From positions 806,001 to 870,000 of the forward strand of contig DDXA01000004.1 of NCBI GenBank assembly GCA_002347725.1: DNA of 64,000 nt. The letters are read 5' to 3'. The DNA comes from Actinobacteria bacterium UBA2272 (GTDB lineage: Bacteria > Actinomycetota > Coriobacteriia > Anaerosomatales > Anaerosomataceae). The position numbers and the translations under genes were made by a program. The notes beneath the pieces are model-generated. The model was not told the DNA's origin and searched no databases. It saw only the letters and a program-made list of their open reading frames with translations. Positions 1 through 7,718 of the stretch are shown piece by piece (position 1 is the stretch's first letter; each line of letters opens with the position of its first letter).

Positions 1-2
1 CC

Positions 3-554
3 AAGGCGAACATGATCGGCTGGATGGCTGCCAAGTCCGACCCGGATGACTACGGAGCCCGCGTCGTGTACACGCTGCCCAAGCAGCGGCTCGTGCTCGG
101 ACCGGAGCAGGTCTCGGCGCGCATCAACCAGGACCCGGTCATCTCGCAGCAACTTACGCTGTGGAGCCAGCGTGGCAGTGGCGTCATCTTCGGCAACCTG
201 CTCGTGATCCCCATCGAGGAGGCGATCGTCTACATCCAGCCGCTCTACCTGCAGGCCGAGCAGACGGCCATGCCGCAGCTGACCCGCGTGATCGTGGCGT
301 ACGGCGACACCGTCGCCATGGAGACCGATCTCGCGGCCGCGCTCTTGCGCGTGTTCGGTGAGGTGGAGGCGCCGGCGACCGACGACGGCGCCCCGGTCGA
401 TCCCGCGGCCGCGCTGGAGCTCTACGAGCGGGCCCTCGAGGCACAGCGTACGGGTGACTGGGCGGCCTACGGGCGCCTCATCGGGGAGCTCGGAGACGTC
501 CTGGAACGTCTGTCGGGCGCCGCGGTCGAGACGACGATGACGCCGGGGCAGTAA
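3..554 (+). CDS. UPF0182 family membrane protein, C-terminal end (5' truncated)
   Basis: Only the last 183 codons are in the window; the reading frame is open at the left edge. The fragment carries the conserved C-terminal part of the large UPF0182 family: an NMIGWMAAKSDP-like segment, then DPVISQQLTLWSQRGS, then NLLVIPIEEAIVYIQPLYLQ. These proteins are about 900-1000 residues with seven or so N-terminal membrane segments and a large extracytoplasmic domain; their function is unknown. The tail (about residues 120-183) is acidic and Ala-rich, matching the variable family C-terminus. The family match is clear from the motifs; nothing visible here suggests a more specific role. Confidence 0.9.
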   Translation, partial: KANMIGWMAAKSDPDDYGARVVYTLPKQRLVLGPEQVSARINQDPVISQQLTLWSQRGSGVIFGNLLVIPIEEAIVYIQPLYLQAEQTAMPQLTRVIVAYGDTVAMETDLAAALLRVFGEVEAPATDDGAPVDPAAALELYERALEAQRTGDWAAYGRLIGELGDVLERLSGAAVETTMTPGQ

Positions 555-575
555 GCTCACGCGCTAACGAAGCGG

Positions 576-604
576 TTCCCATACGGCACGTGGTGTGCTA
601 GAGT
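576..604 (+). promoter_or_regulatory. candidate sigma-70-type promoter for the RlpA-like gene
   Basis: TTCCCA (576-581), a 17-nt spacer and an extended -10, TGC-TAGAGT (596-604). It lies just after the UPF0182 stop and would start transcription near 611. This is a motif reading only. Confidence 0.4.
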
Positions 605-610
605 CTCTCC

Positions 611-913
611 CCGTTGGCTGGAAAGTGGAGTCCGTGCCGCGTGTGCGTGCGTGCCGAAGGGCCGCCGTGCTGGACCGGCGAGGTGCGGGACTCCGGGCGA
701 TCGACCCAGCGGGCGTCGTGCAAGGGTGCGCGACGCCGGAGGATAACGGTCCACCACCACCCATAGCAGAGCTCGTGCTTGAGTGGCCAAGGCGGCGGGA
801 ACGTCCGATCCGCGTGGCCGGGAGCGCGACGGCATGCTTCTTCTCCCCCCTGCTCGACTGTCGTCGTATGTCCCGGGCTGCCGCCTGTCCTGTACCCGTA
901 CATGGAGGACAGT
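611..913 (+). other. long untranslated leader upstream of the RlpA-like gene, no known RNA family recognised
   Basis: About 300 nt without a credible gene separate the candidate promoter from the RlpA-like start. Inverted segments are visible (for example gagtcc near 624 and ggactc near 687), so the RNA could be structured. Such genes in Actinobacteria are often preceded by c-di-AMP (ydaO) riboswitches, but the invariant GGGGTGAATC-type core of that family is not found here. Confidence 0.3.
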
Positions 914-1555
914 GTGAAGGTAGAGCGTAAGCGGGGCTTCGGCCTCAACACGGTCGCAACCGCCACAACCGGCCTTGCCGTTGCGGTGACGCTTCTTGTC
1001 GGAGCCGGGATCGTTCCGGCCACTGTCGCGTCGGCGCAGGTGACCGAAGTCGGCATACCCGGCAGCCTGAGCGGAAGTGTCCTGCCGCCAGCCGCTGAGC
1101 AGCCCAAAGCCGAGGATCTCCGGCAGCCGTCCGGCCTCGGTGCGGCAGAGGCGAAGGCCTCGGGCGTTCGCACACCGACGGCGATCAAGCCCAAGCCCGC
1201 ACCCAAGTCTGCACCTAAGCCCGCTGCTCCGAAGCGGCAGACGCCTGCGACATCTGCGGCGTCGGCAGTCGACACCACCGGCTGGAAGAGCGCCAAGGTC
1301 TCGTGGTATGGCCCCGGCTTCTACGGCAACACCATGGCCGGTGGCGGGAAGCTCACCCCGTCGAGCATGGTCGTCGCCCACCGCAGCCTTCCCTTCGGCA
1401 CCAAGATCGAGTTCTCGTACAAGGGGCGCACGTGCACTGCGGTCGTTCAGGACCGCGGACCGCACGTCGCCGGCCGGGTCTTCGATCTCGGACCCGGTAC
1501 CGCGGGGGCTCTCGGGTTCTCCGGCGTAGGTACGGTCAAGTACCGGATCCTGTAA
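914..1555 (+). CDS. secreted RlpA-like double-psi beta-barrel (3D-type) protein
   Basis: 213 residues. A GTG start at 914 is chosen because GGAGGA lies at 904-909, 4 nt upstream; the in-frame ATG at 902 has no such site. The N-terminus has a basic stretch, then a hydrophobic signal segment (about residues 14-36) ending near ASAQ. Residues about 40-120 form a low-complexity Ala/Pro/Lys linker. The last 90 residues form a double-psi beta-barrel: SWYGPGFYGNTMAGGGKLTP, LPFGTKIEF, VVQDRGPHV, FDLGPGTAGALG. This fold occurs in RlpA and 3D domains that bind or cleave peptidoglycan; the FDLG...A-G pattern fits RlpA. A role in wall turnover is inferred. A strong hairpin follows the gene. Confidence 0.85.
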   Translation: MKVERKRGFGLNTVATATTGLAVAVTLLVGAGIVPATVASAQVTEVGIPGSLSGSVLPPAAEQPKAEDLRQPSGLGAAEAKASGVRTPTAIKPKPAPKSAPKPAAPKRQTPATSAASAVDTTGWKSAKVSWYGPGFYGNTMAGGGKLTPSSMVVAHRSLPFGTKIEFSYKGRTCTAVVQDRGPHVAGRVFDLGPGTAGALGFSGVGTVKYRIL

Positions 1556-1589
1556 CCCGGAGCCGTCTGCACGAGCATCGTGAACAACG

Positions 1590-1625
1590 AGCGGCGCCGT
1601 CCCGAGAGGGCGGCGCCGCTGTCAA
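1590..1625 (+). terminator. hairpin terminator after the RlpA-like gene
   Basis: AGCGGCGCCGTCC (1590-1602) pairs with GGGCGGCGCCGCT (1608-1620) through one T-G wobble and a short cgag-type loop. The following tract is not T-rich, so it may work with Rho. Confidence 0.6.
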
Positions 1626-1693
1626 TGTGGGGGCATCGGGGGCGCTTTGGGGTATCTTCGCAAGTGGCATGTTCCGGACCCGAGGAGGAAACG

Positions 1694-2041
1694 ATGGCAC
1701 CGTCCGATCAGAGGTCCCCGGGACCGAAGACAGGTGTCGAGGGCATCATAGAAGCCGTTGCCGACCTGCTCCAGACAGCATCTGACTGGGTGCGCCAGGA
1801 AGCCGAGGCGGTCGTCCGCGAGAAGATCGTGCTTCCGATCCAGAAGCTGGGACTCACCCTGGTCTCCGCAACGGCCGCGGGCTGTCTGCTCGTGGTCGGC
1901 CTCATCTTCATCGCCGTCGCGCTGTACCTGCTTCTCGCCTCCTGGCTGACGCATCCCGGAGCGTTGCTGCTCATCGGTGGCGTCTACGTCCTGTTCTCCG
2001 TCGTGTTCATCGTGATCAAAGTGAGGTCGATGCAGAAATGA
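1694..2041 (+). CDS. small membrane protein of the phage-holin-like superfamily III (Actinobacterial)
   Basis: 115 residues from the ATG at 1694, preceded by GAGGAGGA at 1682-1689 (good spacing). The N-terminal third is a charged amphipathic helix (GIIEAVADLLQTASDWVRQE), followed by two hydrophobic helices: about residues 52-80 (LGLTLVSATAAGCLLVVGLI) and 85-108 (GALLLIGGVYVLFSVVFIV), then a short basic tail. This helical-hairpin layout is what automatic annotation calls phage holin family in Actinobacteria, but there is no phage context. Its stop overlaps the next start (ATGA at 2038-2041), so the two genes are co-translated. Confidence 0.65.
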   Translation: MAPSDQRSPGPKTGVEGIIEAVADLLQTASDWVRQEAEAVVREKIVLPIQKLGLTLVSATAAGCLLVVGLIFIAVALYLLLASWLTHPGALLLIGGVYVLFSVVFIVIKVRSMQK

Positions 2042-2226
2042 CCGAGTCTGCCGCACCCATCACCGTCGAGGACCTGAAGCGCAAAGCGGTCCACATCCGT
2101 GACATGGCCGAGGTGGAGGCGCGGCACATCGCATCAGAACGTGCCACCACGGTCGTGGTCGTAGGCGTGGTCGCGGTCGTCGCGGCGATATCGATCGCGT
2201 ACTACCTCGGATCGCGCCGCCGTTAG
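2038..2226 (+). CDS. small single-span membrane protein, unknown function
   Basis: 62 residues, starting in a 4-nt overlap with the upstream holin-like gene. Residues 1-37 are charged and helical (DLKRKAVHIRDMAEVEARHI), residues 38-57 form one membrane helix (TVVVVGVVAVVAAISIAYYL), and the end is a basic GSRRR anchor. An N-in-like amphipathic helix plus one span next to a two-span membrane protein suggests a small membrane complex with it. I recognise no family. Confidence 0.6.
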   Translation: MTESAAPITVEDLKRKAVHIRDMAEVEARHIASERATTVVVVGVVAVVAAISIAYYLGSRRR

Positions 2227-2258
2227 CGTGCCATCGGCTTGAGACCCTGGGGGCGACC

Positions 2259-2735
2259 GTGCGCGTGCACAGCATCACCGTGTGTCCGGACCGGGTCGAC
2301 GTCGTCGTGGTGGTGGCCGACGAGAAGAGGATGAGCTCCATCGCGGGCGGCGAGGCCGCTGTGCGCGCACTCGAGCTGCTTCCGGACCTCGCCCGTCACC
2401 GCTGCGTCAACGACGAGGGGCGGTCGTTTCTCGAGGAGCTCGCCGAGACCGAGGTGCCGCACCTGTTCGAGCACATCGTCTTGGAGCTGATGGCTCACTC
2501 CGGGTCCCCGCGCAGTCTCAGGGGCGAGACCGAGTGGGACTTCCGGCGTGACGGGCGTGGCGTGTTCAGGGTCTCGTTCGAGTACGACGACGACATCGTC
2601 TGTCTGGGAGCGATCAAGGCCGCCGACAGGCTCATGGGCTACGTGCTCGACGGCGGCAGCGTGCCGGACGTGGTCGCCGAGGCCGGGCGTCTCAAGCTCC
2701 TCCGGAGCCTGCCGCCGGCCCAGCCCGCCTGTTGA
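2259..2735 (+). CDS. stand-alone cyanophycin-synthetase-like N-terminal domain protein
   Basis: 158 residues from GTG 2259. Residues about 65-125 carry VPHLFEHIVLELMAHSG, LRGETEWDF and VFRVSFEYDDD. This resembles the N-terminal domain of cyanophycin synthetase CphA (HL-EH-ALELQ, G-TRE, Y-VVFEYE). In CphA that domain precedes an ATP-grasp and a Mur-ligase domain; both are absent here, and the flanking genes encode neither. The protein should therefore not make cyanophycin alone and may have a binding or regulatory role. The family resemblance is my reading of motifs; the function is unknown. No signal peptide. Confidence 0.6.
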   Translation: MRVHSITVCPDRVDVVVVVADEKRMSSIAGGEAAVRALELLPDLARHRCVNDEGRSFLEELAETEVPHLFEHIVLELMAHSGSPRSLRGETEWDFRRDGRGVFRVSFEYDDDIVCLGAIKAADRLMGYVLDGGSVPDVVAEAGRLKLLRSLPPAQPAC

Positions 2736-2814
2736 TGCCTGCGTGCGGCGCCGGGGCAGTCTCGGCGACCACGTCCGGCTGCTCACTCCGGGATGTGACC
2801 ATGTGGACCGCGGG

Positions 2815-2846
2815 TTGACAAGGGCGCGGGGGGGGGGTGCTAGTCT
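2815..2846 (+). promoter_or_regulatory. candidate promoter with a G10 tract between -35 and -10
   Basis: A perfect TTGACA -35 (2815-2820) is followed by a spacer containing ten consecutive Gs (2828-2837) and an extended -10, TGC-TAGTCT (2838-2846). The spacer to TAGTCT is 20 nt, longer than the 17-nt optimum, so loss of about three Gs would bring it to optimal spacing. The start of the secreted DUF6345 gene is 102 nt downstream. Confidence 0.5.
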
Positions 2847-2947
2847 GAAGGCAGTTTCGCTTTGCACGGGGGGTGTGAGGCGGGCGTAGGTACTTCGTGA
2901 GCGTAATCGGTCGTACCGCAGAGTTGTGGCTGCCGGAGGGGGGCGCC

Positions 2948-4732
2948 ATGTTCCGACACACCTGTTGTCTGGCTGTTCTGATGGGTCTGTGCTTCGCGTT
3001 CTTCACCCCTGCTGCCTGGGCGGACGACGCAAGCCAGTACGAGTACTGTGTGCTGTACGGCGGCAACATGAGTGACGCCGATGCTCACCGATTCTCGACG
3101 AACCTCTACTACCATGGCACGAACGGCACCTGGTGGGGACAGACGCAGTGGTCATTGGCCTCTGACGAGCGTGATGTGAACCACTGGGATCTCACGACTG
3201 GCTACCCACCCGTCGATCCCTACCGTTACGGCAATATGTCCGACCTCATCTACTACTCAGGTCACGGCTACCCGAACGGCGTGCAATTCTGGAATCCGGT
3301 GACCGGTTCGCGTGAGCTGGACAAGGGCAAGCCGCCTGGCACGCCGCCCTTCATGCCGGACAATCTGGGCACAAAGGAGCTTCTGTTCATCGGGGGAGAG
3401 GCGGCGCGGTGGGAGATCGGCATGGACTGGGCCGGTACGAACAGAACCAACTCCCGATGGGACGATGACCCTGAGTGGGTGTTCATGGCGTCCTGCAGTC
3501 AACTTGACAGCACCAACTACTCGCGCAGGAACTACGCCAGGACAATGCTTGGCGACCCGCGGCGGCTTCATGCCATCTGGTCCTATCGAGCTGGTGCTCC
3601 AGATGATGATGTCGATGTGAACGTCGTCGATGACTACTTCTACTACGCGGGGTGGGGCCGGTCGAACCGCTACGCATGGCTCAACGCGAACGACAAGAAT
3701 CGCAACTACAACGCGGCTGGACTCGTGCACCGGTCAGCCGAGTACGAAGGACTGCCGCCCGTCGCGCCACTCGACCCCGACAGCCCGGTCGGCTCCACTC
3801 CGGACATCGTCTACCACTACATGTGGGGTAACTCGAGCCAGCCTGTTGCTGTCAACAACAGCCCGGCAAAGGCAGTACTGGCCTGGCTGGCGAAGCTGAT
3901 TCGAGGTGAGGAGGCTCACGCCGCCAGCAAGCCCATAGTCTTCGTTGGCAGGGACACCGTGTATAGGTTGGAGACGGCGCTTCCTGAGATACGGGATGTT
4001 CCGCCCGTTATCACTCACCCGACCGTCCAGGACTGGCTGGCGGAGGATGCCATGAGCGTGCTTGGACCTCGGTCCACTGAGGTCGAACCTCCGCTGCCGG
4101 ATGCGAAGTACCGCACGCGTCTCGGCGAGCGGGGTGTGGTCCGGGTGTGGGACTCCGGCGCCATGGAGTTCCTGAGCGCCACGGAAGCCCGCCAACCGGT
4201 GACGCTCGAGGAGTCGGATGTGGTGAAGATCGCCGAGGAGTACGTTGAGCAGCACGGCGGCATGCCCGCCGACGTAGGCCGCACGGAGGTCCGCGCTTAC
4301 GCGTCCGCGAGCATCGATGTCGACACGGGCGATCTCGGCCCAGAGACCATCCAGGAGTACGTCGTCACGTTCACCCGCGAAGTCGGCGGTCTGGAGGTCT
4401 CTGGCATATGCCCTGACAGCATCACTGTCGTGGTGGGTGCCGATGGAGTGGAGTGTTATCGCAGGCAATGGAGGCAGACGCTCGGCTTCGATCGCGATAA
4501 TCCCAGTGCTGTTCGCATCACCCCCCAACAAGCACTCGAGGTGCTTGTTGCCCAAGGGGATGACTGCAGGAATCAGCCGTCAGAGCTCGCGATCACGGCG
4601 ATCGATCTCGTCTACTACAGCAAGGCTCCGGAGTTGTTGCAGGAGGCGATGTTGCCCGCGTGGCGGATTCGGTTCAGGGATGCTGATGATTTCTTCGTGA
4701 ACGCACTGACAGGCAGGCCGATGCATGAATAG
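2948..4732 (+). CDS. secreted DUF6345-like protein with a caspase-like His/Cys pair
   Basis: 594 residues from ATG 2948, which has a G-rich GGAGG site at 2936-2943; a Sec signal peptide (residues 1-26) ends at AWA-DD. Residues about 30-260 form the recognisable domain: DLIYYSGHGYPNG (His106), then about 75 residues later VFMASCSQLD (Cys183). A GHG...ASCS pair separated this way is the hallmark of clan CD cysteine peptidases (caspase, gingipain, metacaspase). The DUF6345 assignment is from memory of that pattern; peptidase activity is inferred. Residues about 380-594 look like PepSY/YycH-type domains. The downstream lipoprotein overlaps by 8 nt, so the two are likely made together. Confidence 0.6.
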   Translation: MFRHTCCLAVLMGLCFAFFTPAAWADDASQYEYCVLYGGNMSDADAHRFSTNLYYHGTNGTWWGQTQWSLASDERDVNHWDLTTGYPPVDPYRYGNMSDLIYYSGHGYPNGVQFWNPVTGSRELDKGKPPGTPPFMPDNLGTKELLFIGGEAARWEIGMDWAGTNRTNSRWDDDPEWVFMASCSQLDSTNYSRRNYARTMLGDPRRLHAIWSYRAGAPDDDVDVNVVDDYFYYAGWGRSNRYAWLNANDKNRNYNAAGLVHRSAEYEGLPPVAPLDPDSPVGSTPDIVYHYMWGNSSQPVAVNNSPAKAVLAWLAKLIRGEEAHAASKPIVFVGRDTVYRLETALPEIRDVPPVITHPTVQDWLAEDAMSVLGPRSTEVEPPLPDAKYRTRLGERGVVRVWDSGAMEFLSATEARQPVTLEESDVVKIAEEYVEQHGGMPADVGRTEVRAYASASIDVDTGDLGPETIQEYVVTFTREVGGLEVSGICPDSITVVVGADGVECYRRQWRQTLGFDRDNPSAVRITPQQALEVLVAQGDDCRNQPSELAITAIDLVYYSKAPELLQEAMLPAWRIRFRDADDFFVNALTGRPMHE

Positions 4733-6116
4733 GATGAGCTCTTGGTCATTGTTCTCGGGGCTGTCCGCAGCCGTGCTCGTCTGCGCGCTCCTCCTGTCGG
4801 GATGCGCGGCGGGCCGGGAGCGTGAGCATGCTCGGCCCGATGAGGCCGCATGCTTCGAGCCTATCGTGGTTCCAAGCGCCGTGGCGCGGGTGCCGGGGCC
4901 GGATCGGCTGCTGTATGCTTCCGGCCGGATCTGGTCCCTGGTCGAGGGTGTGCCGACGGTGCGGGCGGTGCTCTCAAGAGACTACCGCGTGTCCGGGAGG
5001 AACTGGGGGAGCGAACCGTCGATCGCCGCAGAGCAGTTCCTCGGCCGAAGGCTTGCGCTCATCGGCTCGGGCGTCGACGTGGTCTCCGACGGTTCGGGCA
5101 ACTCAAGACGTGATGCGTACGAGGAAGTCGTTCTCGTCGACCCCGCCGACCCGCTTGACCGCGAAATCGTCGTCCGCATTGCCGGCCGAGTCGAGTTGGT
5201 CCACTGCTTCCAGACATACGACACTGGGGTCGAGGCGATCGCGGTGTACTGGGAGCCGACGGACTCCGCCGGATCCAAGCCCCGCCTGGATCTGTATGCA
5301 AGGAGCGGAGACAGGCCGTGGTCCCAGATGTGGTCATCGGACGAGGGTGTTGCTGGAGAACCCTTCGTTCCGGCTTATCGTGCGTTCGGCTTCGCAGATG
5401 CGCTTGCTGGCGCCCCGTCGGCGTTGTACGTCATAGGATGGCACGGGCGGCAGACTGAAGTGGATACTGGCGATGCGCGCCTGAGCGCGGTGCGCATCAG
5501 CCTCGAAGATGGCCACCCACCGCTGAGGGTGGGTGATCTTGAGCAAGAACGGATCGAGTACCTGTGCCGTTACACCGACGCCGGTCGCAGTCGTCCCGCG
5601 TTCGTAGGCTTCGATAGTAACGACGGTGCAGGCGTCATTATCATCGACGGCGAGACTGGAGCCCTGCGCGTGGTGGATCTCGGCGGACTGCCGCTTTGCG
5701 TGGTCGGCCACGAAGGCGGCGCAGTATACGGGCTGGCGCGCGTGCAGCACCCGGACGACGGAGGACTTCGAATCGTCGACCTCGGCTCCTCGGAGCCACA
5801 GATCATCGAAGGAGTCGTTGCCTCCTGGGCTGGCCCGGTCTTCAGTGGAGAGGGCGAACCGGACGGCGTCGCGCTGGCAGGCTTCACGGTCCCAGAGCCT
5901 GGCAGGCGCTTGTGGTCCGCGTGGACGCTTTCCTTCGATGATAGCGGTGCACCCAAGGTTGTGCCTCTCGTCAAGGACTGGCGAACACACGGTAAGCGTG
6001 GCATCGCCGCGGTTGCGGGTCTGTTTGGCGAAGCAGGTGATGCCGAGTGTGTGATCCTCGCCATCGATGAGGGCTACGGCGAGGGCGGTCTGGCTGTCGT
6101 GCCCGTTGAACAGTAG
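4725..6116 (+). CDS. lipoprotein, possible beta-propeller, unknown function
   Basis: 463 residues; the start overlaps the end of the DUF6345 gene by 8 nt. The N-terminus is a lipoprotein signal with lipobox LLSGC (Cys27) after a hydrophobic run. The remainder has no membrane segment and is built of repeated short beta-type blocks (LYVIGWHGRQTEV, PAFVGFDSNDGAGVIIID, AVYGLARVQHPDDGGLRIVD), which suggests a propeller-like fold. I recognise no enzyme motif. Coupled translation with the secreted caspase-like gene suggests that the lipoprotein is its membrane-tethered partner, inhibitor or substrate; this is inference from position only. Confidence 0.6.
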   Translation: MNRMSSWSLFSGLSAAVLVCALLLSGCAAGREREHARPDEAACFEPIVVPSAVARVPGPDRLLYASGRIWSLVEGVPTVRAVLSRDYRVSGRNWGSEPSIAAEQFLGRRLALIGSGVDVVSDGSGNSRRDAYEEVVLVDPADPLDREIVVRIAGRVELVHCFQTYDTGVEAIAVYWEPTDSAGSKPRLDLYARSGDRPWSQMWSSDEGVAGEPFVPAYRAFGFADALAGAPSALYVIGWHGRQTEVDTGDARLSAVRISLEDGHPPLRVGDLEQERIEYLCRYTDAGRSRPAFVGFDSNDGAGVIIIDGETGALRVVDLGGLPLCVVGHEGGAVYGLARVQHPDDGGLRIVDLGSSEPQIIEGVVASWAGPVFSGEGEPDGVALAGFTVPEPGRRLWSAWTLSFDDSGAPKVVPLVKDWRTHGKRGIAAVAGLFGEAGDAECVILAIDEGYGEGGLAVVPVEQ

Positions 6117-6149
6117 ACGGGCCGGCGTTTGACCCCGGCCGAATCCCGG

Positions 6150-6400
6150 TGCTAAGGTTGCCTGCAACCCCGCCTGAGGTGGGGCGAAGATCGCAGGTGG
6201 ACGTGAGGGAAGAGGGCATCATTCGCCCGGCCACCCCTCCGCAGGTCCCCCGTCAGTCCCGCTCCTGAGAGCGGGGGGAAGCGGGCGGCGACCCGGCCGT
6301 TATCCGGGGACACGAGGTCCGGCGGGTGGTCCCGAGCGCCGGACGAAGACAGGTGGTACCGCGACGACCCTCGCCCTGTCGGCAGGGTCGTCTTCTGTTG
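6150..6400 (+). ncRNA. T-box leader (tRNA-sensing), apparent isoleucine specifier
   Basis: The T-box sequence AGGTGGTACCGCG is at 6351-6363, followed directly by the terminator stem. Upstream is a short stem I: CCTGC 6161-6165 pairs with GCAGG 6193-6197 and encloses an apical hairpin (6168-6184). The 3' side of the internal loop is CGAAGATC (6185-6192). By analogy with glyQ leaders (CGAA-A-GGC-A), the specifier is ATC at 6190-6192, followed by G, meaning isoleucine. The T in the TGGT bulge would pair with an A discriminator, as in tRNA-Ile; an Asp reading (GAT) would need a C there. A stem III (6258-6275) lies between. The lack of a long distal stem I resembles the ultrashort T-boxes of Actinobacteria. 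Confidence 0.85.
6363..6400 (+). terminator. T-box-controlled intrinsic terminator
   Basis: GACGACCCT (6363-6371) pairs with AGGGTCGTC (6384-6392), followed by TTCTGTTG. The 5' arm begins at the end of the T-box motif, so the antiterminator and terminator are mutually exclusive. Confidence 0.8.
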
Positions 6401-6431
6401 TCCGGGGTCCGTACGGCCCGAAGGAGCAGCG

Positions 6432-7718
6432 ATGGGTACCGCCAGAGTGGTCTTCGATAGATGGAGCGACCGGTACGCGGCGCGGATGGCCGACGTCCGC
6501 TCCAGTGCCGTGCGTGACCTGTTCGCCGCCGCCACGCGGCCGGACATGATCTCGTTCTCGGGCGGCATGCCCGAGGTCAGCCGCGTCCCTACCGACGATG
6601 TCATCGCCGCAGCCACCGCCGCTCTGCGTGAATCAGGCACCGAGGCGCTGCAGTACGGTTCGTCGGAAGGGCGTCCGAGCGTGCGGCAGGTCGTCATCGA
6701 TCTCATGGCCGAGGTCGGCGTCAGACTGAGGCCCGATGATGTCGTGGTCACCGCCGGCGCGCAGCAGGCACTCGACCTGCTCGCCAAGATCTTCATCGAT
6801 CCGGGCGACACCATCATCTGTGAAGGCCCCACGTACCTCGGCGCTCTCCAGGCGTTCTCGGCGTACCAGCCCAACATCGTCTGCATCCCGATGGACGATC
6901 ACGGCATGCGCACCGATCTTCTTGCCGCAGAGCTCGAGCGGCTCGGCCCCCGCGGCGCGAAGTTCATCTACACGATCCCGACGTTCCAGAACCCGGCAGG
7001 CGTCACACTCACGCCTGTCCGCAGACGCGAGTTACTCGATCTGGCGCGTGCCTACGATATCCCGGTGATCGAGGACGATCCGTACGGGCGCCTTCGCTTC
7101 GAAGGTGGGCATTGCCTGCCGCTTCGGGCGCTCGACGACGAGGTCATCTACACGGGCACGTTCTCCAAGATCTTCGCTCCGGGGCTGCGCCTCGGCTGGG
7201 TCACGGCGCCGCACCCCATCCTCGCCAAGTTCGTGTTAGCCAAGCAGGCGGCAGACCTGTGCGGGAGCGCCTATGCGCAGGCGACGGCCGAGCGCTACTT
7301 CAGCGGCACCAGATGGCGGCGCACGTTGCAGGATCTGACCAGGACCTATGCCGAGCGGCGCGATGCGATGCTCGAGGCGCTTGCCGAGCACTTCCCGGCC
7401 GAGGCGCACTGGACCGTACCAGAGGGCGGCTTCTTCGTCTGGGTGGAGATGCCGGCGTTCCTCGATCTCAAGTCTATCCTTGCCGAGGCGGTGGAGCACG
7501 GCGTTACCTATGTCCCGGGCGATGCGTTCTTCCCCGACGGTCGTGGCCGGAACTGCATGCGGCTGGCGTTCTGCTTCGCCGAGCCGGACGCTATCAGGGA
7601 AGGCATCCGCAGACTCGCCGAGGTGCTCGACGACCGTCTCGAGCTGTACCGTGCATTCGCCGTTGCCGGGGTCCTGCCGGCCGTACCCGGCCAGGCCGGG
7701 GAGAGGGGCCGAACATGA
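6432..7718 (+). CDS. PLP-dependent class I/II aminotransferase
   Basis: 428 residues; ATG 6432 has GAAGGAG about 7 nt upstream. Fold-type I aminotransferase of the LysN/MocR-like branch: SFSGGMPEVSRVP near the start, QYGSSEGRPSVRQ, TAGAQQALDLLAKI (PLP phosphate site), IPTFQNPAGVTL, the VIEDDPYGRLRFEG aspartate, and the Schiff-base lysine in TGTFSKIFAPGLRLGW, with the substrate-carboxylate Arg in the C-terminal RLAFCF segment. Such enzymes use 2-aminoadipate, branched-chain or aromatic amino acids. The T-box upstream appears to read isoleucine, so branched-chain amino acid synthesis is the best guess. It overlaps ddl by 4 nt. Confidence 0.85.
   Translation: MGTARVVFDRWSDRYAARMADVRSSAVRDLFAAATRPDMISFSGGMPEVSRVPTDDVIAAATAALRESGTEALQYGSSEGRPSVRQVVIDLMAEVGVRLRPDDVVVTAGAQQALDLLAKIFIDPGDTIICEGPTYLGALQAFSAYQPNIVCIPMDDHGMRTDLLAAELERLGPRGAKFIYTIPTFQNPAGVTLTPVRRRELLDLARAYDIPVIEDDPYGRLRFEGGHCLPLRALDDEVIYTGTFSKIFAPGLRLGWVTAPHPILAKFVLAKQAADLCGSAYAQATAERYFSGTRWRRTLQDLTRTYAERRDAMLEALAEHFPAEAHWTVPEGGFFVWVEMPAFLDLKSILAEAVEHGVTYVPGDAFFPDGRGRNCMRLAFCFAEPDAIREGIRRLAEVLDDRLELYRAFAVAGVLPAVPGQAGERGRT

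Noticed and set aside
611..913. c-di-AMP (ydaO) riboswitch before the RlpA-like gene
   Set aside because: Context is right but the invariant GGGGTGAATC-like core and the paired ends could not be found.
1694..2226. Prophage remnant, because of a holin-like protein
   Set aside because: No endolysin, tail or integrase genes nearby; the holin-like family is common as a housekeeping membrane protein in Actinobacteria.
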